From assembly GCF_013408335.1 (NCBI RefSeq), contig NZ_JACBZR010000002.1:29025-93024 (forward strand): a stretch of DNA of 64,000 nucleotides, in the 5' to 3' direction. The stretch is from Nocardioides panzhihuensis. Lineage in GTDB: Bacteria; Actinomycetota; Actinomycetes; Propionibacteriales; Nocardioidaceae. How positions within the stretch are numbered: position 1 is the stretch's first letter; the number at the start of each line of letters is the position of its first letter. Shown one piece after another: positions 1-7,477 of this stretch. The position numbers and the translations under genes were made by a program. Below the pieces are notes generated by a model. The model was not told where the DNA came from. It made no database searches and was given only the letters and a program-made list of their open reading frames with translations.

Positions 1-118
1 CGGGAGCACGGGGTCCGAGTGGCCAACAGGACCAGGAACGACCCGGCTCGCGACCGTGAGGTCACTGCCGGCAACCCAAGTGCCCGGTAGGGCCGCAACC
101 AGTAAGGAGTGAGAGATC

Positions 119-469
119 ATGCCGATCATCGTGTGCTTCGAAGGCCGGCTCGCGGCCGACCCCGAGCTGACCCACACCCCCAACACCGGAACCTCCGTGT
201 GCGAGGCGGTCGTGCTCGTCAACCACCGCACCAAGCAGGAGACCGACATCGGTGAGCAGTGGGTCGATGGGGAGCCCACCCGCTACTACCTGAAGGCCTG
301 GCGCCGTCGCGGCGAGGCGCTCGGGTCGATGTCGAAGGGATCGAGCGTGGTCGTCGTCGGCCATGTCGAGACCGAGTCCTGGACCGATGGCGACGGGAAG
401 CGCCGCTGGCGAGACACGGTCGTGGTCGACCACCTGGGCGAGACCGTCAAGGCAGCGGTGGCTGCCTGA
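119..469 (+). CDS. ssb: Single-stranded DNA-binding protein (SSB)
   Basis: A 116-residue OB-fold protein. The N-terminus (MPIIVCFEGRLAADPEL) and the central stretch with YYLKAWRRRGEAL and SSVVVVGHVE match the strand pattern of bacterial SSBs. It lacks the long acidic-tipped C-terminal tail of chromosomal SSB, as in many plasmid or phage-type SSBs. AAGGAGTG precedes the ATG at good spacing. Its role would be to protect single strands during plasmid replication or conjugative transfer. Family confident; plasmid-specific role inferred from the neighbouring par, rep and transfer genes. Confidence 0.85.
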   Translation: MPIIVCFEGRLAADPELTHTPNTGTSVCEAVVLVNHRTKQETDIGEQWVDGEPTRYYLKAWRRRGEALGSMSKGSSVVVVGHVETESWTDGDGKRRWRDTVVVDHLGETVKAAVAA

Positions 470-495
470 GCAACGGAACATGTCTTCACTTGAGA

Positions 496-527
496 GGGCC
501 GCAGCTTCCCCATGGGAGCTGCGGCCC
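496..527. terminator. Bidirectional hairpin terminator between ssb and the 543 gene
   Basis: Perfect 11-bp stem GGGCCGCAGCT / AGCTGCGGCCC around a 10-nt loop. It lies between the convergent ssb (plus) and the 543-746 gene (minus), so it can serve both. Confidence 0.75.
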
Positions 528-542
528 CCAGAAGTTTTAGCG

Positions 543-746
543 TCAGTCGTTGTCCGACTTGCTGCTGTCGAATGTGACTCGTCGGACCGGGCGCCGTGTG
601 GATGCTCGGCGCTCGCCGGGGAGGGACTCGTAGCGGTTCTCAAGCCGTCCGGGGTTGGCCAGACGTGGCTGAGGGCGCGGCCGCTCGGCCGGCTGGTCCT
701 GAGGCCGCTTCTCGGACGACGCCGAGTCCTTCTTGTCGTCGCTCAT
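543..746 (-). CDS. Small charged hypothetical protein, third gene of an orphan operon
   Basis: A 67-residue hydrophilic protein starting MSDDKKDSASSEKRPQDQ and ending in an Arg/Ser/Asp-rich tail. No known domain. The chosen ATG overlaps the stop of the upstream gene (ATGA at 743-746), indicating translational coupling; a longer upstream start would lie inside the previous gene. Low-complexity, disorder-like composition suggests an adaptor or tail peptide. Function unknown. Confidence 0.55.
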   Translation of the reverse strand: MSDDKKDSASSEKRPQDQPAERPRPQPRLANPGRLENRYESLPGERRASTRRPVRRVTFDSSKSDND

Positions 747-1213
747 TGGTTCACCCCCTCCCAGAGCTTTCCTAGGAGGAGGAACGGAACTTCCACGAGG
801 AGCGCGATGAGCACCGTCCCATGCCACTTCTGGAGGCGGTCGATGACCTTGGCGTTGGCCTCGGACTGCTGCTCCAGATGTAGCGCGAGATCACGGATCT
901 GGTCATCGGTCGAGGCGTCGTCGAGCTCGACCCACTGGACGAGGAGATGTGGCTTCTGGCCGGCCCACACCTTCTGCGGCCACGCGATGACCACGGTGCC
1001 GATGACCACGGTGGCGAAGCAGAGGAAGGCGAGAATGGACCAGGCATAGGACCAGCAGCCCGCGCCCTTCGTGTCGACCCCGATCACTGACAGGGCGAGA
1101 GCGCCGGCGGCGACGGTCCAGGTGCCACGGCTCCGAAGGTTCTCGAGCTGCGCCAGCTGCGCGTCGTAGCTACGTCGCGCCTCCTCGAGCGCGAGCTGGT
1201 ACCTGGATCCCAT
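743..1213 (-). CDS. Membrane protein with coiled-coil and about three TM segments, second gene of an orphan operon
   Basis: A 156-residue protein. Residues 1-30 form a charged helix (YQLALEEARRSYDAQLAQLE). Two hydrophobic segments follow at about 30-45 and 57-75 (SILAFLCFATVVIGTVVI). Then comes a soluble helical stretch with QIRDLALHLEQQSEANAKV, and a third hydrophobic segment near the C-terminus (TVLIALLVEVPFLLLGKLW). The ATG at 1213 was chosen because the longer reading frame overlaps the upstream gene out of frame. It lies just 7 nt after the 1221 gene stop and overlaps the next gene. The helix-2TM-helix layout recalls SLATT-type membrane effectors of bacterial conflict systems, but no signature motif proves it. 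Confidence 0.7.
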   Translation of the reverse strand: MGSRYQLALEEARRSYDAQLAQLENLRSRGTWTVAAGALALSVIGVDTKGAGCWSYAWSILAFLCFATVVIGTVVIAWPQKVWAGQKPHLLVQWVELDDASTDDQIRDLALHLEQQSEANAKVIDRLQKWHGTVLIALLVEVPFLLLGKLWEGVNQ

Positions 1214-1220
1214 CTCAGCC

Positions 1221-2087
1221 TCAGGCGAGGCCGAGGGCCTGCGCGAGAGGAAGGGCCAGCGCACCGCCCAGGGCACCCGTGCCGGTTCCGGTGAGGAGCT
1301 GGTAGAGACCGAAGGTCGCCTTCTGGGCGAGGCTGCGGTCGTCGGTCTGGATCTGATCCAGGAGCGGAACGATCTCATCCTTGAGTTCCTCCAGCGCCGG
1401 CAGCGCCTCTCGAATGGCCTCGGAGTGGCTCTGCGCCTTCACGAGATCGAAGTCGTCGATGTTGGCCTGGACCTCGTTGTGGGATCCCGCAGCTGAGGTG
1501 ACGATGTTCCCGTCACCGGTGATGGTGATGTGCTGCACGACGCTGGGCGCCAGGGAAACTTCAGTGATCCCAGCTGCGCCGTTTCCTTCGTCGAGACGCT
1601 CTTGTCCCGCACCGGTGATGTACGCCAGCAGATGGTTGCGACCCCAGGAGCCTCCAAGGGTCTTGATCAGGCCTTCGGTCACCAGGTGGTCGGCGGCCAG
1701 GTCGACCTCTTTCTCCGTGAACGCGACGCCGTCGGCGCCCCCGGCGAACTTGTCGAGCGAGACACGGGTGCCCGCATCATCGGCCTCCGTGGTCTTGTCG
1801 AGCCAGGCGAGCAGATCGTCACGACACTGGGTTCGTCGGTAACTGCGGTCTTCGCGGCGCTTCAGCAGCGCGTCGACCTCGGTCCGCCCGCTCACTGGGA
1901 GGTGATAGAACCCCTCGCTGCGGTTATCGCGCCGCAGGAGACCGATGTCCGCTAAGTGCTCGAGGTCTGCGACGAGATCAGGGCCCAGGTGGATCTCCAC
2001 GTCGCTGTAGTCGGCCTCTTGCTCGGGCCGACCGTGAATGTACTCGAGGATCTTCAGCTGAATGTCGGTGAGCGACGGATACCCCAT
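1221..2087 (-). CDS. Winged-helix protein with a GDGN repeat-like segment, first gene of an orphan operon
   Basis: A 288-residue protein. Residues 1-75 look like a winged helix (LTDIQLKILEYIHG, VADLEHLADIGLLRRDN). Residues 100-165 look like a second one (EKEVDLAADHLVTEGLIKTLGG). A segment near 185 reads VVQHITITGDGNIVTSAAG, a motif shared by many uncharacterised actinobacterial stress or defence proteins, followed by a helical C-terminus ending in a Gly/Ala/Leu-rich hydrophobic tail that could contact membrane. The ATG at 2087 has no ribosome site but sits 7 nt after a -10 element, suggesting a leaderless mRNA. First gene of an operon with 743-1213 and 543-746. Possibly a sensor that signals to the membrane partner; inference only. 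Confidence 0.7.
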   Translation of the reverse strand: MGYPSLTDIQLKILEYIHGRPEQEADYSDVEIHLGPDLVADLEHLADIGLLRRDNRSEGFYHLPVSGRTEVDALLKRREDRSYRRTQCRDDLLAWLDKTTEADDAGTRVSLDKFAGGADGVAFTEKEVDLAADHLVTEGLIKTLGGSWGRNHLLAYITGAGQERLDEGNGAAGITEVSLAPSVVQHITITGDGNIVTSAAGSHNEVQANIDDFDLVKAQSHSEAIREALPALEELKDEIVPLLDQIQTDDRSLAQKATFGLYQLLTGTGTGALGGALALPLAQALGLA

Positions 2088-2094
2088 GGGGATA

Positions 2095-2116
2095 ATCGTA
2101 GAAGTTGGGACCGACA
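2095..2116 (-). promoter_or_regulatory. PafBC/RecA-NDp-like DNA-damage promoter
   Basis: On the minus strand TGTCGGTC, 8 nt, then TACGAT. This fits the RecA-NDp consensus TGTCRgtg-N8-TAnnnT with only the last, weakly conserved G changed. The -10 ends 7 nt before the ATG at 2087, which predicts a leaderless transcript. The same architecture recurs upstream of genes at 9260, 54924 and 58599. Confidence 0.6.
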
Positions 2117-2172
2117 GTTTCCCCTGGTCGCGCGGTCGTGTTGCGGGGCCGGGAATCGCTGTCGTTCGAGAG

Positions 2173-3276
2173 TCAGTCCTTCGTGGCTTTCCGAGTCTTG
2201 CTGCTTTCGGCGCGGATCGCGTCGAGCTCCTCGCGGTGAGCCTTGTCCGCGGCGGCCGCCTCGGCGCGCTGCTCGGTGAGGTCAGCGCGCAGCCGGTTGA
2301 CCTGCTCGGTCAGCCCGGAGCGTACGTCCTCGATGCGCTCGGTGGCGTGCTGGCGCTCGCGCTCGATGTCGGCCCTGGCCGCGTCACGCTCGGCCCGGGC
2401 GGTGGCCTCGGCGCTGCGTAGGTCGGCGATCTGGCTCTGCAGCTGGTCGACCTGGGCGCGCGTGATGTCGAGTTGGGCTCGCGCCTCACGTGCAGCCTGC
2501 TCCTCCTGCTGTGCCTGCCTGGCGGCGCTCTCGGCGCGGCCAGCTGCTTCGTCGCGCTGGGTACGGGCGGCCTCGAGGTCGCTGGTGCGCTGGTCGCGCT
2601 CGCTCACTGCGGTGGCCAGCTGAGCCTTGAGGGTGGAGATCTCCTGGTCGAGCGCTGCCTTGGCGCTCTCGGCCTCAGCACGCTCCTGCTCAAGCACGCT
2701 CTGTAGGTTGTCGTTGGCGCCGTAGGCCTGCTCCAGTTCGGTGCCGCGCTGCTCCAGCTCGGTGCGTACGTCAGCGAGCTCGGCCTGGAGCTGCTCGACC
2801 TGGGCCAGGGCCTCGGTCGCGGCCGCGTCGGCCTCCTCGCGGTCGGTCTCGGCGCGGCGCTGAGCCTGCTCGGCGCGGACGGCACGTGCGCTGGCGGAGG
2901 CGATGCGCTCCTCGGCCTCGGTCTGCACGGTCTCGATCTGCGCCTCGGCGGCGTCGAGGTCGCCGGCGGTCCGCAGCTCCTCGACGATGCGGGGCATCTG
3001 CTCCATGAGCAGCTCGGCCATCCCGATCACCTGGGCCGCGGTCTCAGCGGCACGCTGCCGGGCGCCGGTGACCGGGCGCTCCTCCGGCGCGACCGGCTCG
3101 GCGCTGCCGCTGTTCTTGAGCCGCTGGCGCTCCTTCCACGCGCTGGCCTTGTTGTGCGCAGGGTTGTCACAGAAGCCGGGAGGGCGCCCGGCCCCTTCGG
3201 GCGCCGGGGCGGTCGGACGGCCGCAGCCGGGGAACCGGCAGGTCTGCTGGTCGGTGGGTGCTGGCGTCGAGGTCAT
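2173..3276 (-). CDS. Long coiled-coil protein with an N-terminal Cys/His zinc-knuckle-like segment
   Basis: A 367-residue protein. Residues 10-45 contain CRFPGCGRP, then FCDNPAHNKASAWKER, a C-x4-C...C-x4-H arrangement typical of a putative zinc-binding segment seen in actinobacterial plasmid proteins. From about residue 95 to 345 it is an almost uninterrupted Glu/Ala/Arg-rich coiled coil. The layout recalls KfrA- or Smc-like plasmid segregation and organisation proteins, though no KfrA helix-turn-helix is visible. It lies between the orphan operon and the par locus, supporting a maintenance role. Function inferred. Confidence 0.65.
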   Translation of the reverse strand: MTSTPAPTDQQTCRFPGCGRPTAPAPEGAGRPPGFCDNPAHNKASAWKERQRLKNSGSAEPVAPEERPVTGARQRAAETAAQVIGMAELLMEQMPRIVEELRTAGDLDAAEAQIETVQTEAEERIASASARAVRAEQAQRRAETDREEADAAATEALAQVEQLQAELADVRTELEQRGTELEQAYGANDNLQSVLEQERAEAESAKAALDQEISTLKAQLATAVSERDQRTSDLEAARTQRDEAAGRAESAARQAQQEEQAAREARAQLDITRAQVDQLQSQIADLRSAEATARAERDAARADIERERQHATERIEDVRSGLTEQVNRLRADLTEQRAEAAAADKAHREELDAIRAESSKTRKATKD

Positions 3277-3345
3277 AAGGTCACTCTACCACACCAAATA
3301 ACCGAACCGAACTAAATACTAAACTGAATACCTAATTGCATATTG
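3277..3345. promoter_or_regulatory. AT-rich promoter region of the coiled-coil gene
   Basis: About 60 bp of strikingly AT-rich sequence for this window, with repeated short motifs (CCGAACCGAACT, AAATACTAAACT, GAATACCTAA). It immediately precedes the minus-strand start at 3276 and probably holds its promoter and perhaps an operator. No clear -35/-10 pair is asserted. Confidence 0.4.
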
Positions 3346-3363
3346 AGAGTCGACAAGCGACTC

Positions 3364-3394
3364 CCCCTCCCCCGGCTTCGGCCTGGGGGGGAGG
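3364..3394. terminator. GC-rich hairpin upstream of the coiled-coil gene
   Basis: A C-run and a G-run fold around a GGCTTCGGCC tetraloop core, making a very stable stem followed by purine-rich sequence. It probably ends minus-strand transcription from the par genes together with the hairpin at 3440-3479. Confidence 0.5.
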
Positions 3395-3439
3395 AGGAGG
3401 AGGAGAGAGGCCCTAGGCCGGCGGCGTCGAGACGCAGGA

Positions 3440-3479
3440 AGGCCCGGCAACCATCCGGAGTGGATTGGTTGCCGGGCCT
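3440..3479 (-). terminator. Terminator of the parA/parB-like operon
   Basis: Perfect 14-bp inverted repeat AGGCCCGGCAACCA / TGGTTGCCGGGCCT with a 12-nt loop, about 90 nt past the stop at 3567 in the direction of transcription. Confidence 0.7.
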
Positions 3480-3491
3480 GCTGTTGCCCTG

Positions 3492-3547
3492 GCGTGCTCC
3501 CAGATTGCTCGCCGGGGCGGTGCTGCGCGTGCTCCCAGATTGCTCGC
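3492..3547. repeat. Two direct copies of a 21-bp sequence, 35 bp apart
   Basis: The 21-mer beginning GCGTGCTCCCAG and ending GATTGCTCGC occurs at 3492-3512 and again at 3527-3547. It lies between the par terminator and the end of the parB-like gene. It could be a binding site pair or a small duplication. Confidence 0.7.
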
Positions 3548-3566
3548 GCTGCGTCTGTGGTGGTGG

Positions 3567-4130
3567 TTACGAAGTGGCGCGGACTCCGAGGAGGTCGCGG
3601 ATCTCGTCCTCGGTCGTGGCGACCCCGCCGCCTAGAAGGGTCTCGGCCTCGGAGAGGAGCAGGTCGACGGCGACGCGGATCAAGGTGTTGTCGGTGAACC
3701 GCTCCCCCGCTCCCCCGCGGCGCTTGTTGAGCCGGCGGGTCAGGACGGTGAGTCCGTCGAGCTGCTCTTCGGTGAACCGGGCCTCCTTGCGGGTCAGCTG
3801 GAGGTAGCGCGGGCCGCCGTCCTCGACGACCGGGGCGGCTTTCGCGGGCTTGGTCTTGGTGGCGGCGGTCTTGGTGGCCGCGGTCTTGGTGGTCGCGGGC
3901 TTCGCGGCGCTCTGCTTCTTCGGTGCCGGCGCAGGGTTCGGCTCGGCCGTCTCCACGACGACCGGCGTCTCGACGGGTGCCTCCACGGGTGCGGAGGGGA
4001 CGCTCTGCAGCGCCGGCGCTGAGCCGGCGTCCTCTGCCGGCGTCTCCTCACGCGGTTCGGACGCCTCGACGGGCTCGGGGGCGGTGCCCTCGAGGTTGGA
4101 GATGAGGTTGGTGAGCTTGGGTCGTGCCAT
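3567..4130 (-). CDS. Small centromere-binding partner of ParA
   Basis: A 187-residue protein. The N-terminal 110 residues are disordered and Pro/Ala/Glu/Thr-rich, with a KTAATKTAATKT repeat. The C-terminal 75 residues are folded (RYLQLTRKEARFTEEQLDGL, LTRRLNKRRGG, TDNTLIRVAVDLLL) and resemble the ribbon-helix-helix/HTH of ParB-type adaptors in actinobacterial plasmids. It follows parA with a TGATG overlap. It presumably binds the repeat array at 4811-5390 and couples it to ParA. Role inferred from operon position and architecture. Confidence 0.7.
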   Translation of the reverse strand: MARPKLTNLISNLEGTAPEPVEASEPREETPAEDAGSAPALQSVPSAPVEAPVETPVVVETAEPNPAPAPKKQSAAKPATTKTAATKTAATKTKPAKAAPVVEDGGPRYLQLTRKEARFTEEQLDGLTVLTRRLNKRRGGAGERFTDNTLIRVAVDLLLSEAETLLGGGVATTEDEIRDLLGVRATS

Positions 4131-4810
4131 CAGTTGACCGCCTTCAGGCTGGAGTCCCTCGTGACGTCAGCTGGGTTGTTGGCCCAGTGGGTCATCAGCT
4201 CGAGGGCGACCTTGCGGAAGTCCTCGGCGGCCCGCACGGCTTCGCGGTTGCTGCCGTACTGGGTGACGACCTTGCCCTCGATGGGGGCGTACTTGTGGAT
4301 CTTGTATTCCTTGATGAAGTTGCGGAAGTGCGGGATGCCCGCGGACTTGAGCAGCTCGGCGGCGTCCTCGGCGTCCTGGAGCTCGCGCGGGGGCACCTTG
4401 TTGATCACCACGCGGTAGTCGACGCCTGCGGGAACGACGAGGTCCTTGATGGTGCGGATGAGCGGAGGGATCGCGAGGGGCGCGGGCTCGCTCGGCAGGA
4501 TGGCGAAGTCGACCTGGCTCAGGACGGTGCTGAGCACGTCCTTGCCGTCGAGCGAGCCTGGGGTGTCGACGACGACGACGTCGTAGTCGGCCAGCCGGCG
4601 CAGGTGGGAGAGGTTCTTGGGGTCGGTGTCGTCGGCAACGTCGAAGGGCAGGTTGTCGCCTGCCTGGTCGGCCCAGTAGGCGGCCGACTTCTGGTTGTCG
4701 ACGTCGACAAGGAGCACGCGGGCGCTCTGCTGAAGTACGGCGGCGAGGTTCATCGCCGTCGTGGTCTTGCCGATGCCGCCCTTCTGACCGGCTATCGCGA
4801 CGATCCACAT
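4130..4810 (-). CDS. parA: ParA-type partition ATPase
   Basis: A 226-residue Walker-type ATPase. A deviant Walker A (AIAGQKGGIGKTTTAMNLA) sits at residues 4-22, with LLVDVDNQ and VVVDTPGSLDG as the A' and B motifs, then a typical ParA C-terminus. The ATG at 4810 was chosen because AGGAG precedes it and the open extension to 5050 is only the translated repeat array. It segregates the replicon by acting on the partner encoded directly downstream (TGATG overlap at 4128-4132). Confidence 0.93.
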   Translation of the reverse strand: MWIVAIAGQKGGIGKTTTAMNLAAVLQQSARVLLVDVDNQKSAAYWADQAGDNLPFDVADDTDPKNLSHLRRLADYDVVVVDTPGSLDGKDVLSTVLSQVDFAILPSEPAPLAIPPLIRTIKDLVVPAGVDYRVVINKVPPRELQDAEDAAELLKSAGIPHFRNFIKEYKIHKYAPIEGKVVTQYGSNREAVRAAEDFRKVALELMTHWANNPADVTRDSSLKAVN

Positions 4811-5390
4811 ATCGAGGCTCCTGTGAGTTTGGGACTCTGTAAGTCCGGTAGTTCCAAGCGCGACGTCAGCCGCGCTCGAAGTGCGGGGGTCTGTTACTTC
4901 GGTACTTCCGGAGTTTGCGGACTTCCGAAGTTTGGTCGTCCGGTTCTTCGGTAGTTCGGGACTACCGATGTTCGTTAGTGCCGGAGTTCCGGAACTCCGG
5001 AGGTCTGTATCTTCCGGATCTTTCGGAGTCCGGGAGGTCCGGACTCCCAAGGTTCGTGACTCCGGTTGTACCGGAGTTCAGGCACTCTGTCTGTCCGACA
5101 CTCCGAATGTCTGCAAGTTCGGCAGTTCGTAACTTCCAGAGTTTGTGATTCTGTTACTTCGTAACATCGGAAGTTCCGTACTCCGTTACTTCCGATGTTC
5201 GGTTCTCTGTTTCTTTGGTAGTTCCGGACTCTGTTAGTTCGGTATCGAGAGGCCATATTCCAGAGGTCCGGAGTCTGTGACTTACAGACTCCGGAAGAGC
5301 CTGATTCTGGAGTGAAGATGCCGAGGGTATGTCAGACAGAGTCCGATAGTTCGGGACTTACAGACTTCCGACTCTGAATTGAGAGTTGGT
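4811..5390. repeat. Centromere-like (parS) array of degenerate TTCCGGA-type repeats
   Basis: About 560 bp of lower-GC DNA filled with dozens of short variants of GTTACTTCGG, ACTTCCGGAGT, CGGACTTCC, GTTCCGGAACTCCGGAG and similar, in both orientations. Many copies fall about 11 bp apart, close to the helical repeat. It lies immediately upstream of parA and holds no convincing gene; the open frames across it are low-complexity translations of the repeats. Best read as the partition site, possibly also the parA promoter/operator or an origin iteron set. Confidence 0.75.
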
Positions 5391-5473
5391 GACTCGTTCG
5401 GTCGTCGGGCGTGGTTCGTTGATGCCTGTCGGCGTCGCGAGGGGCGTTCTGAGGCGATCTCAGGCCCCTCGGT

Positions 5474-5507
5474 GGGCCCTAGGAGCCGCTTGCGGCTCCC
5501 AGGGCCT
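5474..5507. terminator. Hairpin terminator after the ParB-like gene
   Basis: GGCCCT-A-GGAGCCGC / GCGGCTCC-C-AGGGCC pairs over 14 bp with one mismatch and a 2-nt loop. It lies about 20 nt beyond the stop codon at 5526 on the minus strand. Confidence 0.7.
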
Positions 5508-5525
5508 CAGATCGAGGATTTCGGA

Positions 5526-7085
5526 TCAGGCGGTTTCGGCTGAGATTGCGTACTTCTCGACCTCGGAGAGGCCGTATCCGGCGCTGGCGATGAACCGGAG
5601 GTAGCGGCCGACGGCGTTCTTGGTGCCGTCGTGACGCCAGGAGTTGTCACGGATGTCGACCTCGTGGGCGGCCAGGACCTGGATCAGGACGGCCATGTAG
5701 GCGCGCTGGTCGGTGGCGGACTTGGCGGGGGAGAGGTCGGCGCGGGCGTACCCTTCGGGCTCCTTCTTGCCGAGCCAGGTGGCGGCGAGCCGGTTGGCGT
5801 CGCGCTCGTGGAGGATCTCGGCGTCGTGGCAGAGCGCCGTGGCGAGGAACGCTGCGGTGCCCTTCGGCGTGGTCTTGGACTTGGCGAAGGTGGCCAGCCA
5901 GTCGCGGCGTACGGGCTGCGTCGCGGCCCAGGCCTTGTTGTTCTCGATCACGAGCTTGCGACTGGCCGCTGCCTTGGCACGCTCCTCCTCGCTCATGTCC
6001 GAGGCCTTCACCTTGGTGCTGGTGCTGCTGCCCCAGGAGTAGGAGTCGTGGTGACCGTGCTTGCGCCAGCCGCTGCATCCGAACACCGGGGCAGGCAGCG
6101 ACATCCTGCGGGCGTCGGCCTTGAGGTCCGCGACCTGGCTGTCGTAGGTGCTCCATGCCTCGTCGTCGGCGTCCTCGTCGGGCTCCTCCGGCAGGACGAC
6201 CGGGTCACCGTCTCGGTCGACCCACACCTGGGCCTGGCTGAGCCAGGCGACGTGTCCGGGGCAGGTGGCGTGCGTCTCGACCGTGAGGGTGGTGGTGTCC
6301 TCGGAGGAGATCTGCAGCCGGGTCAGGGCCTTGGCGCTGTTGTCGTCGTATCCGGGCTGCTCGATGACGGTCACGGACGCGGCGGCGAGGTCGGCGAGGA
6401 CCTTGGCCTTGGCACGAGCCATGATGCGCTCGTCGCGGGCACGCTGGGCGGCGTGCTCGAACTGGCCGTCGTGGGCGGCGAGCACGAGCGTCTTGACGGT
6501 CTCGGCGTCGTCCTCGAACTCGGCCACGGTTGCCGCCTGGTCGAGGGTGAGCGTGTCGTAACGCGCTGCAGCCTTGCGGGCGATCTCCGAGCCGGACACG
6601 GCCAGGGCGGTGTCGACGGTGTCGCGCTTGATGCGGGTGCGCTTGGCGATCTGGGCGGGGGAGAGGCCGAAGGCAGCCAGCTGCTCGACGACTCCTACCT
6701 CTTCGGAGGTGGTCAGACCGGCGCGGTGGGTGTTCTCGTCGCGCTGGGCGATCACGCGGGCGACCTCGTCGGCGGTCTCGGTGGAGTCGGCTCCGGCGAT
6801 GTAGACCGGCACGGTCTCGCGCTTGGCCTCGATCGCGGCCAGGGTGCGGCGCTCGCCGAACCGGACCAGCAGGTCACCGGTGGCGGTGGTGACGGCCACG
6901 ATGGGCTCGAGGACTCCGACCTCGGTGATCGACCGCGTGAGGTCCGCGAAGGCCTCGTCACGGGGGACGGTGCGGATGTTGCGCTCCAGGAGGAGGGTGC
7001 TGGGGGCCACGTGCACGGTGGTCCCTGCCTCGTACGCCTCAGGCGTGGCCTGGATCTTGCTGGTGTTCTTCTGAGTGGTGGTCAT
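5526..7085 (-). CDS. ParB/Spo0J-like nuclease-domain protein
   Basis: A 519-residue protein. The N-terminal 130 residues form a ParB N-domain: VAPSTLLLERNIR, a GVLEPIVA box, and VRFGERRTLAAI matching the GERRxxAA box. A helix-turn-helix follows (LSPAQIAKRTRIKRDTVDTAL). The rest is a long acidic and helical region specific to actinobacterial elements, with a CPGH segment near 295. The ATG at 7085 is preceded by AGGAAGGG; longer starts add a low-complexity tail. Probably a plasmid maintenance or transcription-modulating ParB homologue, separate from the parA partner. Confidence 0.85.
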   Translation of the reverse strand: MTTTQKNTSKIQATPEAYEAGTTVHVAPSTLLLERNIRTVPRDEAFADLTRSITEVGVLEPIVAVTTATGDLLVRFGERRTLAAIEAKRETVPVYIAGADSTETADEVARVIAQRDENTHRAGLTTSEEVGVVEQLAAFGLSPAQIAKRTRIKRDTVDTALAVSGSEIARKAAARYDTLTLDQAATVAEFEDDAETVKTLVLAAHDGQFEHAAQRARDERIMARAKAKVLADLAAASVTVIEQPGYDDNSAKALTRLQISSEDTTTLTVETHATCPGHVAWLSQAQVWVDRDGDPVVLPEEPDEDADDEAWSTYDSQVADLKADARRMSLPAPVFGCSGWRKHGHHDSYSWGSSTSTKVKASDMSEEERAKAAASRKLVIENNKAWAATQPVRRDWLATFAKSKTTPKGTAAFLATALCHDAEILHERDANRLAATWLGKKEPEGYARADLSPAKSATDQRAYMAVLIQVLAAHEVDIRDNSWRHDGTKNAVGRYLRFIASAGYGLSEVEKYAISAETA

Positions 7086-7141
7086 GACTGACCCTTCCTG
7101 CGCCGGGACAGGGTGGGTGGCTTCTGGGTTGCCGACCCTTT

Positions 7142-7358
7142 TTTCGCCCTCCCCGGGCAAGGAGAAGCAGGACGGCCGGTGGAGCGACGGAGCGCAACCA
7201 CCGGCACCGGCTGGAGGCCAGGAACATCGGGGAGGAAATAAGCGGAGCTTGCGGAGCGCCGGACCGATGTTCCTGGGTGGAGGCCGGCGCCGTAGGCGCG
7301 GTGGTTGCGTGGAGGAGCGCGGCCGTCATGATTGGACGTCCGGGGAGGGAGAAAAAGA
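7142..7358. repeat. About 215-bp imperfect palindrome, no gene
   Basis: Nested complementary blocks pair in order. CGCCCTCCCCGG (about 7145) pairs with CCGGGGAGGGAG (about 7340). GACGGCCG (7171) pairs with CGGCCGTC (7320). CGCAACCACCG (7193) pairs with CGGTGGTTGCG (7299). CCAGGAACATCGG (7218) pairs with CCGATGTTCCTGG (7263). The loop is about 33 bp. The region between the ParB gene and the IS element has no coding support. It could extrude as a cruciform or act as a single-strand origin or oriT-like hairpin. Confidence 0.7.
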
Positions 7359-7368
7359 CAAGGGCTGT

Positions 7369-7384
7369 GCCGGCGTACGCCGGC
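7369..7384. repeat. Perfect 16-bp palindrome
   Basis: GCCGGCGTACGCCGGC reads the same on both strands, just outside the larger inverted repeat. Possible operator or hairpin; no partner gene identified. Confidence 0.6.
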
Positions 7385-7477
7385 TCGATCCCGGCGGAGC
7401 CGGGCCGTGGGCCTTTCCCGCTCTTGATCTGGAGCGCAAGCTGGCCGTTCGTCGCCGGTTGATCTCGGTGAGCTAGA

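Noticed and set aside
4811..5050. An N-terminal extension of ParA to 5050
   Set aside because: It is only a translation of the parS repeats; the ATG at 4810 has a ribosome site and the normal ParA start.
5631..7091. A long plus-strand frame opposite the ParB-like gene
   Set aside because: Gly/Val/Asp repeats typical of an antisense shadow; no ribosome site; the minus frame has a clear ParB domain.
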